64,000 bases of DNA from Pseudomonas japonica (GCF_900188455.1 NZ_FZOL01000001.1:248001-312000); one strand, 5' to 3'; shown: positions 21,026 to 29,408, numbered from the stretch's first letter. The notes: a model not told the origin generated them from the sequence alone. Made by a program: numbers and translations.

Positions 21026-21910
21026 ATGCTTCGTCTTCTCTCTTTGCGCCGTTTGCTGCCGGCCCTGCTTGCCCTGCTCTGGTTCACCCGCGCCGTGGCC
21101 GCCGAGGCGCCGCTGCAACTGACGGTCTACAACCCGGGCACCGAGGCGCTGTTCCCGGTCACCTCGGTGATCGTCAGTGGCGCCCACGACGCCATCCTCA
21201 TCGATGCCCAGTTCGGCAAGGCCCAGGCCGAGCAGGTAGTGGCAAAACTGAAGGCCAGCGGCAAGCAGCTGACCACGATCTACATCAGCCACGGCGACCC
21301 GGATTACTACTTCGCCCTCGACACCGTGCTGCGTGCATTCCCGGATGTACGGGTGGTCGCCTCGCAGCCGACCGTCGAGCACATCAAGCAGACCATGGAC
21401 GCCAAGCTCGCCTACTGGGGCCCGCAGATGGGCGCCGACAAACCGCGGCGCCTGGTGTTGCCGGACGTGCTCGAGGGTGACCGGCTGATGCTCGAAGGCC
21501 AGGTGCTGCAGGTGGTCGGCCTCGACGGCCCGCAGCCGGACCGCAGCTTCGTGTGGATTCCATCGATCAAGGCGGTGGTGGGCGGCATCCTGATCGCGGA
21601 AAACCAGCATGTGTGGATGGCCGACACCCAGACCGCGCAGTCCCATGCCGACTGGCTTGCCGGCCTGGCCCGGATCGAGCGCCTGGAGCCGACAGTGGTG
21701 GTTCCCGGTCATTACCTGGGCGCCAGCAGCGGCTCGCTGGAGGCGGTGCGTTTTACCGGCAACTACATTCGCGCCTTCGATGAGGAAACCGTCCGTGCGG
21801 CCAATGCCGATGCGCTCATCGCGGCAATGAAGAAACGTTACCCGGGCCTGGGCGAGGAAAGCTCGCTGGAGCTGAGCGCCAAGGTCGCCAAGGGCGAGAT
21901 GCAGTGGTAA
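21026..21910 (+). CDS. MBL-fold hydrolase-like protein, exported, atypical metal motif
   Basis: 294 residues with an N-terminal signal peptide (RLLPALLALLWFTRAVAAEA, cleaved near residue 25). The fold is recognisable from IDAQFGKAQAEQVVAKL, TIYISHGDPDYYFALDTVL and the later VVPGHYLG. The position of the usual HxHxDH metal motif reads SHGDPDYY, so the second His is Asp and the third is Tyr; metal content or activity may differ from standard metallo-hydrolases. ATG 21026 is preferred over 20996 because it starts the signal peptide. It is followed 27 bp later by an NAD(P)-binding protein, probably in one operon. Confidence 0.75.
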   Translation: MLRLLSLRRLLPALLALLWFTRAVAAEAPLQLTVYNPGTEALFPVTSVIVSGAHDAILIDAQFGKAQAEQVVAKLKASGKQLTTIYISHGDPDYYFALDTVLRAFPDVRVVASQPTVEHIKQTMDAKLAYWGPQMGADKPRRLVLPDVLEGDRLMLEGQVLQVVGLDGPQPDRSFVWIPSIKAVVGGILIAENQHVWMADTQTAQSHADWLAGLARIERLEPTVVVPGHYLGASSGSLEAVRFTGNYIRAFDEETVRAANADALIAAMKKRYPGLGEESSLELSAKVAKGEMQW

Positions 21911-21937
21911 CCCGTTCAATCCGATAGGAGGTTTTTC

Positions 21938-22552
21938 ATGAGCAAGATCGCAATCATCGGTGCTACCGGACGTGCCGGCAGCCAGTTGCTGGAAGAGGCC
22001 CTGCGCCGTGGTCACAGCGTCACCGCCATCGCCCGCGATCCGGCGGCGCTGCAAGGGCGTGCCGGGGTGACCACGGTTGCCCTGGACATCAAGGATGGCG
22101 CCGCGCTGCAACAGGCCCTGAGCGGGCACGACGTGGTGCTGAGTGCCGCGCATTTCTCCGGTATTCCCGCCGCCACCCTGCTGGGCCCGGCGAAGCAGGC
22201 CGGGGTCAAGCGCGTGCTGGTGGTGGGCGGGGCGGGCAGCCTGTTGCTGCCGGACGACTCGCGAGTGATCGACAGCCCGGACTTTCCCGAAGCCTACAAG
22301 GCCGAGGCCAGCGCTGGCGCGGTCTACCTCGACACCCTGCGTCAGGAGAAGGAACTGGACTGGACCTTCCTTTCGCCGTCGGCGGAATTCGTCGAAGGCG
22401 CGCGCACCGGCCAGTACCGGCTGGGCCAGGATCACCTGCTGATCGGCGCGGACGGCAAGAGCTGGATCACCTTCGCCGACTACGCGATTGCCTTGCTGGA
22501 TGAGGTGGAGAAGCCGGCGCATTCGCGGCAGCGGTTTACTGTCGGCTATTGA
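21938..22552 (+). CDS. NAD(P)-binding atypical SDR / NmrA-like protein
   Basis: 204 residues. A Rossmann motif at the very start (IAIIGATGRAGSQLLEEAL) is followed by the NADP-type arginine after beta-2 (VTAIARDP). Later sequence (VKRVLVVGGAGSLLLPDDS and LDWTFLSPSAEFVEGARTGQY) matches YwnB/NmrA-like SDRs that act as reductases or redox sensors. The start has TAGGAGG upstream. It is probably cotranscribed with the MBL-fold gene and controlled by the divergent LysR. Confidence 0.85.
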   Translation: MSKIAIIGATGRAGSQLLEEALRRGHSVTAIARDPAALQGRAGVTTVALDIKDGAALQQALSGHDVVLSAAHFSGIPAATLLGPAKQAGVKRVLVVGGAGSLLLPDDSRVIDSPDFPEAYKAEASAGAVYLDTLRQEKELDWTFLSPSAEFVEGARTGQYRLGQDHLLIGADGKSWITFADYAIALLDEVEKPAHSRQRFTVGY

Positions 22553-22565
22553 GTCGTCGGCGCTG

Positions 22566-22760
22566 CGAAGGGCCTGGAACTGGCTTGCCTGCGAAGGACC
22601 TGGAACTGGCTTGCCCGCGGAGGGCCTGTAGGAGCGTGGCTTGCCCGCGAAAGGACCGCGCAGCGGTCCCGATAGCGGTGAGGTCTGGGACCGCTGGCGC
22701 GGTCCTTTCGCAGGCAAGCCAGCTCCTACGGGTCTTTCGCAGGCAAGCCACGTTCCTGCA
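22566..22760. repeat. REP cluster (about four partial and full units)
   Basis: Between 22566 and 22760 several REP units occur in both orientations (GTAGGAGCGTGGCTTGCCCG, then GCAAGCCAGCTCCTAC, plus truncated CTGGCTTGCCTGCGAAGG copies). They fill nearly the whole gap between two convergent genes. Confidence 0.8.
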
Positions 22761-22768
22761 GGTTGATG

Positions 22769-23647
22769 TCAGCGTTTTTGCGCCTGACCCTCCAACCACG
22801 CCATCAACTCCAGCAACCCCGTCCCCGCCACCTTCCCCGGCATCACCAGGTAATACGCCTTCCCCGTCGCCACCTTGAGCCCGAACGGCATCACCAGCCG
22901 TCCACTGGCCAGGTCCTCGCCGATCAGCGCCCAGTCGCCGATCGCCACCCCGGTGCCCTGCGAGGCCATGGCCATCGCCATGTCCAGGGTCTCGAAATGC
23001 TGGCGCTTGCCCTGGATCTCCAGGCCACTGCCCGCCGCCTCCAGCCAGGTCTGCCAGTCCCGCTCGTCCCGCGATGGATGCAGGAGCATCTGCCCGCGCA
23101 GGTCCGTCACCTCGCGCAACGCTGCCTTGCCCGCCAGCAGTTGCGGCGAACAGACCGGCGTCAGTTGCTCGTCGAACAGCTTCAGCGCCTGCGTTCCGGG
23201 CTCCGGCTCGGGGCCATAGACCACCGCGGCATCGAAGCCCTCGCGACGAAAATCCACGCCGTGCTGGATGGTGGTGGTCAACTCCACCGGCACGTCCGGG
23301 CGCAACGCCTGCCATTCCATCAGGCGCGGCAGCAGCCAGCGCATCACGCAGGTCGGCGCCTTGAGCTGCAAGGTGCTGTGCGGTGCGCCGATCTGCTGCA
23401 TACCGTCCTCGAGCAGCGCGAATACCTGCTGCACCCGCGGCAGCCACTCCTGACCTTCGCGGGTCAGGCTCAGGCCGCGGGCCTGGCGGATGAACAGGGG
23501 GTAGCCGAGGTGTTCTTCCAGCCCGGCAATCTGGCGGCTCACCGCTCCCTGGGTCAGGTACAGCTGCTGCGCCGCGCGGGTGAAATTGCAGCACTGGGCG
23601 GTGATCAGGAAGGTGTGCAGGGCGGGGAGGGGCGGGAGTCTTTTCAT
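22769..23647 (-). CDS. LysR-family regulator (GcvA-like), next to aruI
   Basis: 292 residues from MKRLPPLPALHTFLITAQCC. The HTH is AAQQLYLTQGAVSRQIAGLEEHLG; the family pattern LFIRQARGLSLTREGQEWLP follows. C-terminal effector domain residues include TCVMRWLLPRLMEWQALRPDV, typical of the GcvA/AmpR subgroup. It is divergent from the 2-ketoarginine decarboxylase gene with about 118 bp between, so it is the obvious candidate regulator. The open frame extending to 25699 is antisense read-through. Confidence 0.87.
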   Translation of the reverse strand: MKRLPPLPALHTFLITAQCCNFTRAAQQLYLTQGAVSRQIAGLEEHLGYPLFIRQARGLSLTREGQEWLPRVQQVFALLEDGMQQIGAPHSTLQLKAPTCVMRWLLPRLMEWQALRPDVPVELTTTIQHGVDFRREGFDAAVVYGPEPEPGTQALKLFDEQLTPVCSPQLLAGKAALREVTDLRGQMLLHPSRDERDWQTWLEAAGSGLEIQGKRQHFETLDMAMAMASQGTGVAIGDWALIGEDLASGRLVMPFGLKVATGKAYYLVMPGKVAGTGLLELMAWLEGQAQKR

Positions 23648-23764
23648 GTGTCGTAAGCCATGACTGGGGCGCATGGCTAGTATGAGGAACTTTGCATTGT
23701 GCCGGTAGCCGCCCGGCGGTCCAATGAAGTCCTTGTTCCGAATACAGACAACAGGCGACAGAAC

Positions 23765-25402
23765 ATGGCGACGTGCGGCGAAGTGCTGGTAAAACTCCTC
23801 GAAAACTACGGTGTCGACCATGTGTTCGGCATCCCTGGCGTGCACACCGTCGAGCTCTATCGCGGGCTTGCCTCGTCCAGCATTCGCCACATCACCCCAC
23901 GCCACGAGCAAGGCGCTGGCTTCATGGCTGACGGCTATGCGCGGACCCGCGGCAAGCCGGGGGTCTGCTTCATCATCACCGGCCCGGGCATGACCAACAT
24001 CACCACCGCCATGGGCCAGGCCTACGCCGACTCGATCCCGATGCTGGTGATTTCCAGCGTGCAGTCGCGCAACGCCCTGGGCGGCGGTCGCGGCAAGCTG
24101 CATGAGCTGCCGAACCAGAGCGAACTGGTGTCCGGTGTCGCCGCCTTCTCCCATACCCTGATGAGCGCCGACGACCTGCCGGCGGTGCTGGCGCGCGCGT
24201 TCGCCGTGTTCGACGGCGCCCGCCCGCGGCCGGTGCATATCGAGATTCCCCTGGACGTGATCGTCGAGGAGGCCGATCACCTGCTGGGCAGCGAGCCGGT
24301 ACGGGTCGATCGCGCCGGTGCCGCGTCGGCGCCGGTGGCGAAGATGGCGACCATGCTGGCGGCCGCCCAGCGTCCCCTGATCCTCGCCGGTGGCGGTGCG
24401 ATCGCCGCCAGCGCCGCGCTGACCCTGCTGGCCGAGTACCTGCAGGCCCCCACCGCGCTGACCATCAACGCCAAGGGCATGTTGCCGTCCCATCACCCGC
24501 TGCTGATCGGCTCGACCCAGTCGCTGGTCGCCACCCGCGAACTGGTGCGCGAGGCCGATGTGGTCCTGGCGATCGGCACCGAACTGGCCGAGACCGACTA
24601 CGACGTCACCTTCAAGGGCGGTTTCGAGATCCCCGGGACCCTGCTGCGCATCGACATCGATCCGGACCAGACCGTGCGCAACTATCCGCCGAAGCTGGCC
24701 CTGGTCGCCGATGCCGGCGAGGCCAGCGACGCGCTGCTGCGCGCGCTCGCCGAGCAGCCGGCGCCGGTGCGGGCTGACGACTGGGGCCAGGCCCGCGCCG
24801 CGCGCCTGCGGGAAACCCTGGCCAGCCAGTGGGATGCCGCGGCCAAGGCGCAGACCCTGTTCCTCGAAAGCATTCTCGAAGTGCTGCCGGATGCGGTGCT
24901 GGTGGGCGATTCGACCCAGCCGGTGTACACCGGCAACCTCACCCTGGACCTGGACCAGCCGCGTCGCTGGTTCAACGCCTCCACCGGCTACGGCACCCTC
25001 GGCTACGCCCTGCCGGCCGCCATGGGCGCCTGGCTGGGCAGCGCGGCGAACCCGGCGCAGCGGCTGCCGGCGGTGTGTCTGATCGGCGATGGCGGCATCC
25101 AGTTCACCCTGCCCGAACTGGCCAGCGCGGTGGAGGCGCAAGTGCCACTGATCGTCCTGCTGTGGAACAACCAGGGCTACGAAGAGATCAAGCGCTACAT
25201 GGTCAACCGTGCCATCGAGCCGGTGGGCGTGGACATTCACACGCCGGACTTCGTCACCATCGCCAAGGGCTTTGGTTGCGTGGCCGAGGTGGCCAATGAC
25301 GTGGCCGCACTGCAGGCGGCGCTGGTCGCCGCCGCCGCTCGCCAGGGCCCGACACTGATCGAGATCGACCAGCGTCGCTGGAGCGAAGCCGTTCTGGCCT
25401 AG
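23765..25402 (+). CDS. aruI: 5-guanidino-2-oxopentanoate (2-ketoarginine) decarboxylase
   Basis: 545 residues of a ThDP-dependent enzyme. The N-terminal Pyr domain has the catalytic glutamate in RHEQGAGFMADGYAR (Glu48) and the C-terminal domain has the ThDP/Mg motif GDGGIQFTLPELASA with WNN about 30 residues later. The segment SVQSRNALGGGRGKLHELPN is characteristic of AruI, which decarboxylates 2-ketoarginine to 4-guanidinobutyraldehyde in the arginine transaminase pathway. ATG 23765 (MATCGEVLVKLLENYG) is the family start. The partner transaminase AruH is not adjacent here. The stop overlaps the stop of the convergent AraC gene. Confidence 0.85.
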   Translation: MATCGEVLVKLLENYGVDHVFGIPGVHTVELYRGLASSSIRHITPRHEQGAGFMADGYARTRGKPGVCFIITGPGMTNITTAMGQAYADSIPMLVISSVQSRNALGGGRGKLHELPNQSELVSGVAAFSHTLMSADDLPAVLARAFAVFDGARPRPVHIEIPLDVIVEEADHLLGSEPVRVDRAGAASAPVAKMATMLAAAQRPLILAGGGAIAASAALTLLAEYLQAPTALTINAKGMLPSHHPLLIGSTQSLVATRELVREADVVLAIGTELAETDYDVTFKGGFEIPGTLLRIDIDPDQTVRNYPPKLALVADAGEASDALLRALAEQPAPVRADDWGQARAARLRETLASQWDAAAKAQTLFLESILEVLPDAVLVGDSTQPVYTGNLTLDLDQPRRWFNASTGYGTLGYALPAAMGAWLGSAANPAQRLPAVCLIGDGGIQFTLPELASAVEAQVPLIVLLWNNQGYEEIKRYMVNRAIEPVGVDIHTPDFVTIAKGFGCVAEVANDVAALQAALVAAAARQGPTLIEIDQRRWSEAVLA

Positions 25403-26313
25403 ATCGCGTTGCGCAGGCGCGCCATGTCCCGCAAGGGCGGCGCGCCGTACAGCCGGCTGTATTCGCGGCTGAACTGCGACGGGCTCTCGTAGCCCACCCG
25501 ATAACCCGCAACCGCCGCCTCCAGTCCGTCGTTGAGCATCAACCGACGGGCCTCCTGGAGGCGCAGCTGTTTCTGGTACTGCAAGGGGCTCATCGAGGTC
25601 ACCGCCTTGAAGCGGTGATGCAGGGCCGAGGCGCTGAGGTTCACTTCCCTGGCCAGGTCCTCGATGCGCAGCGGTTTGTCGAAGTGATCGTTGAGCCACT
25701 GGATGGCCTGGCAGACGCGATGGGTCTGGCTGTTGGCCATGGCGATTTCGTACAGGCGATGCCCCTGTTGCCCACGCAGCAGGCGGTAGAGGATTTCCCG
25801 GCGGATCAACGGTGCGAGCACCGGGATGTCTTTCGGCGTGTCCAGCAGGCGGATCAGGCGCAGCAAGGCATCGATCAAGGCAGCGTCGACCCGCTCGACA
25901 TACAGCCCGCGCCCGGAGGCGCTGGGAACGCCCATCGGGCCGGCATCGGCGATCAGGTTGTTGATTTCCGCCGGGTCGATATCCAGGCGAATGCCCAGGC
26001 TCGGGTTTTCCGGGCTGGCGTCGAGGTACACGCCGCTGATCGGCATCGCCACCGACACCACCATGTAATGCAGCGGGTCATAGACGTAGCGCTCTTCGCC
26101 CAGGTGCACCGCCTTGCTGCCCTGGGCGAGGAGGCACAGGGCCGGCTGTGTCAGGGCAGGCATCGAGCGGATGTTTTCCTCGTGGATGACCAGGCACAGG
26201 TCCTTGATCGCCGAAGGTTCGCCGGGCACGGCGGCGGCGTGCCGGCGCACCAGGTCGGCCAGTTCCTGGCGCCTGGATTCGAGAGCGGGATCGAGCGGGT
26301 CGGCGTCTGACAT
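25399..26313 (-). CDS. AraC-family transcriptional regulator
   Basis: 304 residues from MSDADPLDPALESRRQEL. An N-terminal AraC_N cupin-type sensor (PALCLLAQGSKAVHLGEERYVYDPLHYMVVSV, middle portion) precedes two HTHs at about residues 205-300, with PLRIEDLAREVNLSASALHH and MSPLQYQKQLRLQEARRLM. This YqhC-like architecture often responds to aldehydes. It is convergent with aruI (4-bp overlap) and divergent from a small monooxygenase-like gene. The longer open frame to 26559 has no ribosome site at its start. Confidence 0.87.
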   Translation of the reverse strand: MSDADPLDPALESRRQELADLVRRHAAAVPGEPSAIKDLCLVIHEENIRSMPALTQPALCLLAQGSKAVHLGEERYVYDPLHYMVVSVAMPISGVYLDASPENPSLGIRLDIDPAEINNLIADAGPMGVPSASGRGLYVERVDAALIDALLRLIRLLDTPKDIPVLAPLIRREILYRLLRGQQGHRLYEIAMANSQTHRVCQAIQWLNDHFDKPLRIEDLAREVNLSASALHHRFKAVTSMSPLQYQKQLRLQEARRLMLNDGLEAAVAGYRVGYESPSQFSREYSRLYGAPPLRDMARLRNAI

Positions 26314-26618
26314 GGAGATGAGTCCTCGGCGGGTTGTCGCAGCATAGGTTTGGGCAAGTCCGGACGCTAGCCGAAAGCTGTCGGTTTCTTGCACGATCCT
26401 GCGGGTGGCTGCCGTCTGTCGGTAAATTGAAGCGATTGCGTGTGCCTGAAGGCGAACCCGTCGGGTGTGCGTCGGCGCAGGCCTGGTCGCGAGCCTGCAC
26501 GGCCTGCCATGCAGGATCAGGCAATCCGCGGACAGCATTCGCCTAACGCCGGCTGACACCCGTGGGTAATCTTGGCTACCTGGCAGTTTCCCTCTGGCCC
26601 GTTACAGGAGCACCGCAC
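26314..26618. other. Divergent promoter region without a gene
   Basis: About 305 bp between the AraC gene and the small monooxygenase gene. It holds two divergent promoters by necessity. I see no clear hairpin, REP or operator palindrome in it. Confidence 0.4.
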
Positions 26619-26927
26619 ATGACGCCATCGCAACCGGTCAGCCATCTTTCCTTCGTGCGCGCCTGCGCGGGGCGTTCCGCCGAGCTGGGCGAGCGTCTCG
26701 CGCAACTGCTCGAACCCAGCCGCGGCACGCCGGGTTGTCTGGGTTTCAGCCTGCAGCGTTCGACCTGCGACGGTGATCTCTGGTTGCTCAGCAGCCAGTG
26801 GCGCGACCAGGCGGCGATGCACGGTTACTTCAATTCGCCGAACCTGCGGGTGTTCGGCGAACTGGTGCAGGCGCGGGTGCTGGAGAGTCTCGATCTGCAC
26901 ACCTTCAGCGCCCCCGGCGTAGAATGA
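26619..26927 (+). CDS. ABM-domain (YgiN-like) putative quinol monooxygenase
   Basis: 102 residues from ATG 26619, with ACAGGAG eight bases upstream. A dimeric alpha-beta barrel is recognisable from VSHLSFVRACAGRSAEL at the start, RGTPGCLGFSLQRSTCDGD in the middle and LLSSQWRDQAAMHGYFNSPN near the end. Such proteins can be quinol oxygenases or simple ligand binders. It lies upstream of a small unknown gene that may overlap its stop codon. Confidence 0.7.
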   Translation: MTPSQPVSHLSFVRACAGRSAELGERLAQLLEPSRGTPGCLGFSLQRSTCDGDLWLLSSQWRDQAAMHGYFNSPNLRVFGELVQARVLESLDLHTFSAPGVE

Positions 26928-26962
26928 GCGCCTTTTTCCCAATCGATGTGGATGTAACCGGC

Positions 26963-27193
26963 ATGGCGCGCAGAGTATTCGTGGGTTTCGAAGCGGTATC
27001 GGCAGTGGTTCCCGGCGAAGGCGGCTACAGCGCCGCGATCGCGGTGAAGGGCCTGGGCGCCACTGGCGCGCCGCGTTTTCACAAGGTGCTGCCGGGGCAG
27101 ATCTTCAAGACCGCCACGGCCGCCGACGAAGCGGCCAGTGCCGAACTGGAGCGCCTGAACGGCGTCAGCGCCGACGCCGAACTGGTCTGGTAG
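26963..27193 (+). CDS. Small conserved hypothetical protein
   Basis: 76 residues from ATG 26963 (MARRVFVGFEAVSAVVPGEG). The in-frame ATG at 26924 overlaps the upstream stop as ATGA and would give 89 residues; I prefer the shorter form because MARRVFVGFE looks like a natural N terminus, but this is not certain. The composition is soluble and mixed alpha/beta, with no membrane segment and no motif I recognise. It is probably cotranscribed with the monooxygenase-like gene. Confidence 0.55.
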   Translation: MARRVFVGFEAVSAVVPGEGGYSAAIAVKGLGATGAPRFHKVLPGQIFKTATAADEAASAELERLNGVSADAELVW

Positions 27194-27197
27194 GCGC

Positions 27198-27803
27198 TCA
27201 AGCCTGTGGGCGGGCCATCTTGAACAGGTTGCCCAGCTCGAAATAATCCGCCGGTCCGCCACCACGCAGGATCGGCTGTGCCGCGGCGGTGTCGTAGATA
27301 CCGTCCTTGAGCAGATGCTCGGCGATATGCACCGCCACCACCTCACCCAGGATCAGCCAGCTCGGCACCAACTGCTGGTCGGCACGCTGCAGCTGGATGA
27401 TCTGACTCACCTTGCATTCGAACGACACCGGGCTTTCCTGCACCCGCGGCACCGCGATCACCCGCGACGGTGCCGCGGTCAGTTGGCTCAGGGCGAACTC
27501 GTCGACCTCCGGCGGCACTGCCGCGCAGCTCTGGTTCATCGCCTCGGCCAGTGGGCGGGTGGCCAGGTTCCAGGCGAATTCGCCGGTCTGTTCGATGTTG
27601 TTCAGGCTGTCTTTGCGCCCGACGCTGCAGAAACCGATGATCGGCGGAATGTAGTTGAAGGCGTTGAAGAAACTGTAGGGCGCGAGGTTCAGGCGGCCTT
27701 CGGCGTCCTGGGAAGAGATCCAGCCGATCGGGCGCGGACCGACGATGGCATTGAATGGATCATGGGGCAGGCCGTGGCCTTTTGCGGGTTCGTAGTAGTA
27801 CAT
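27198..27803 (-). CDS. Flavin reductase / FMN-binding split-barrel protein
   Basis: 201 residues. The flavin-reductase-like domain is marked by FNAIVGPRPIGWISSQDAEG near residue 18, LAPYSFFNAFNYIPPIIGF, and NIEQTGEFAWNLAT in the middle. Proteins of this type bind FMN, and some supply reduced flavin to monooxygenases; the specific partner is unknown. The gene is convergent with the small hypothetical gene (4 bp between stops). Confidence 0.82.
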   Translation of the reverse strand: MYYYEPAKGHGLPHDPFNAIVGPRPIGWISSQDAEGRLNLAPYSFFNAFNYIPPIIGFCSVGRKDSLNNIEQTGEFAWNLATRPLAEAMNQSCAAVPPEVDEFALSQLTAAPSRVIAVPRVQESPVSFECKVSQIIQLQRADQQLVPSWLILGEVVAVHIAEHLLKDGIYDTAAAQPILRGGGPADYFELGNLFKMARPQA

Positions 27804-27869
27804 CGAGCGGGCCTTGTGGGCTGGAACACGGAAGGAAGGGCCCTAGTGTGCCAAGAGCGCCGGCCCCTG

Positions 27870-27905
27870 AAAACGATTAAGCCCGGCCGGAGCCGGGCTG
27901 TGGAA
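27870..27905 (-). terminator. Intrinsic terminator after the DGFDRT-repeat gene
   Basis: On the minus strand, AGCCCGGC, loop TCCG, GCCGGGCT, then TTAATCGTTTT. It lies 20-50 bp after the stop of the repeat-protein gene. Confidence 0.7.
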
Positions 27906-27921
27906 GGAAGTGCCGTGCGTT

Positions 27922-28287
27922 TCAGCTGAAGCGGTGGGCCTGGGTGCGGTCGAAGCCATCGGCGGCGAATTTGGCGCCGTTGGTGCGATCGAAACCGTCT
28001 TCGGCGAATTTGGCACCGTTGGTGCGATCGAAGCCGTCTTCGGCGAATTTGGCAGCGTTGGTGCGATCGAAGCCGTCTGCGGCGAATTTGGCGCCGTTGG
28101 TGCGATCGAAGCCGTCTTCGGTGAATTTGGCGCCGTTGGTGCGATCGAAGCCATCTTCGGCAACGGCCGCCGCCTGGGCTTGTGGGTGGCTGAAGTTGTG
28201 GCTGCCGGTGCGGTCGAAGCCGTCGGCGGCGAAAGCGTTGGCGGTCAGAACCGAGAAGGCCAGGGTCAGGATCAGTTTGCTTTTCAT
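27922..28287 (-). CDS. Exported DGFDRT-repeat protein
   Basis: 121 residues. A clean signal peptide (MKSKLILTLAFSVLTANAFA, cleavage near residue 20) is followed by seven copies of DGFDRT. Five central copies form a strict 13-residue repeat (EDGFDRTNGAKFA and close variants); the first copy is followed by a His/Gln/Ala linker and the last ends QAHRFS. The 39-bp DNA units are nearly identical, so the array expanded recently. Short DGFDRT-type exported proteins occur in other pseudomonads, sometimes under doubtful functional names; I do not assign a role. ATG 28285-28287 has GGAGCAACC upstream. The terminator follows. Confidence 0.8.
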   Translation of the reverse strand: MKSKLILTLAFSVLTANAFAADGFDRTGSHNFSHPQAQAAAVAEDGFDRTNGAKFTEDGFDRTNGAKFAADGFDRTNAAKFAEDGFDRTNGAKFAEDGFDRTNGAKFAADGFDRTQAHRFS

Positions 28288-28524
28288 GGTGGTTGCTCCG
28301 GGGTAGTGAGTAGGGTTGCTTGTTTTCATGGGTTTGATGCTACGCCGATTAATTTGATTAAAAAGCGCAAAAAATAGGCTGTTTAAATCAGTTAATTCGA
28401 TTTGATGGCTGGCCCGGACCAAGATGAAACCTTTTTCATCAACGCTTTTTTGATGGGTTGCCCACCCATTTTTCATGGGGGCTTGAGCAGTCTTCGCGGC
28501 ATCTGCCACTGGAGGCCTCACCCG

Positions 28525-29286
28525 ATGAATAAACTTCCGCACATCACCCTGGCGTTCTGGATCATGAAGATCTGCGCCACCACCCTCGGCGAAACCGCCG
28601 GTGACCTGTTGTCGATGACCCTCGATGTCGGCTATGCGCTGAGCTCGGTGATCCTGCTCAGCCTGTTCCTGGTCACCTTGCTGGCGCAGTTGATGTCGCG
28701 CCGGCACCATCCGGCGCTGTACTGGTTGGTGATCCTGTCCACCAGTACCGCGGGCACCACCATGTCCGACTTCATGGACCGCACCCTGGGCCTTGGCTAC
28801 GCCACCGGTTCGGCGATCCTCATCGGCATCCTCCTGCTGACCTTCGCCCTCTGGCGCCTGAGCGGCGATCCGCTCAACGTCAACAACATCAGCACGCGTC
28901 GCAGCGAGTTGTTCTACTGGGTGGCGATCCTGTTCTCCAACACCCTGGGCACGGCGTTGGGCGACTATCTGGCGGACGATTCCGGGCTGGGTTTCGCGGG
29001 CGGTGCGCTGCTGATCGGCGCGGCCATCTGCGTGGTGGTGCTGGCGCGCTACCTGACGCGGATTTCGCCGGTGCTGCTGTTCTGGATCGCGTTCGTCCTG
29101 ACGCGGCCGTTCGGCGCGACCCTGGGAGACTTCCTGACCAAGCCGTATGCGAAGGGCGGGCTGGATTTCGGCACCGTGGGTTCATCGGCGGTGCTGGGTG
29201 GGGTGTTGCTGGTGATGGTGGGGATGGCGTACTGGTTCGATCGTCAGCGTAGCCGGCAGCAGGCGGCGTTGGTGCGGATTTCCTGA
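28525..29286 (+). CDS. COG4705-like membrane protein with four internal repeats
   Basis: 253 residues, about eight membrane helices, start chosen at ATG 28525 with GGAGG nine bases upstream. Four repeats of about 60 residues each carry a TxGxTxxDF-like core: TTLGETAGDLLSMTLDVGYA, STAGTTMSDFMDRTLGLGYA, NTLGTALGDYLADDSGLGFA and RPFGATLGDFLTKPYAKGGL. The conserved acidic residue in each core is suited to ion or metal binding inside the membrane, but no function is established. It is divergent from the DGFDRT gene and followed by a REP pair. Confidence 0.75.
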   Translation: MNKLPHITLAFWIMKICATTLGETAGDLLSMTLDVGYALSSVILLSLFLVTLLAQLMSRRHHPALYWLVILSTSTAGTTMSDFMDRTLGLGYATGSAILIGILLLTFALWRLSGDPLNVNNISTRRSELFYWVAILFSNTLGTALGDYLADDSGLGFAGGALLIGAAICVVVLARYLTRISPVLLFWIAFVLTRPFGATLGDFLTKPYAKGGLDFGTVGSSAVLGGVLLVMVGMAYWFDRQRSRQQAALVRIS

Positions 29287-29297
29287 TCGATGGTGTT

Positions 29298-29402
29298 GGG
29301 GCCGCTTTGCGGCCCTTCGCGGGCAAGCCACGCTCCTACGGGCGTCCGCGCAAGCCACCGTAGGAGCGTGGCTTGCCCGCGAAGGCCTGCGCAGCAGGCC
29401 CT
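29298..29402. repeat. REP palindrome pair
   Basis: Opposed REP units between the COG4705-like gene and the convergent permease gene (CACGCTCCTAC at 29339, GTAGGAGCGTGGCTTGCCCG from 29360). Confidence 0.85.
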
Positions 29403-29408
29403 GGTGGA

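Noticed and set aside
20015..22717. 900-codon frame on the minus strand
   Set aside because: Only the last 302 codons (LysR) are real; the rest is antisense to the MBL-fold and NAD(P)-binding genes and starts in REP sequence.
22769..25699. 976-codon frame on the minus strand
   Set aside because: Only the 3' part is a LysR gene; the upstream part is antisense to aruI and shows no domain.
27910..28377. 155-codon plus-strand repeat protein opposite the DGFDRT gene
   Set aside because: The repeated 39-bp DNA gives an open frame on both strands; only the minus strand has a signal peptide and terminator.
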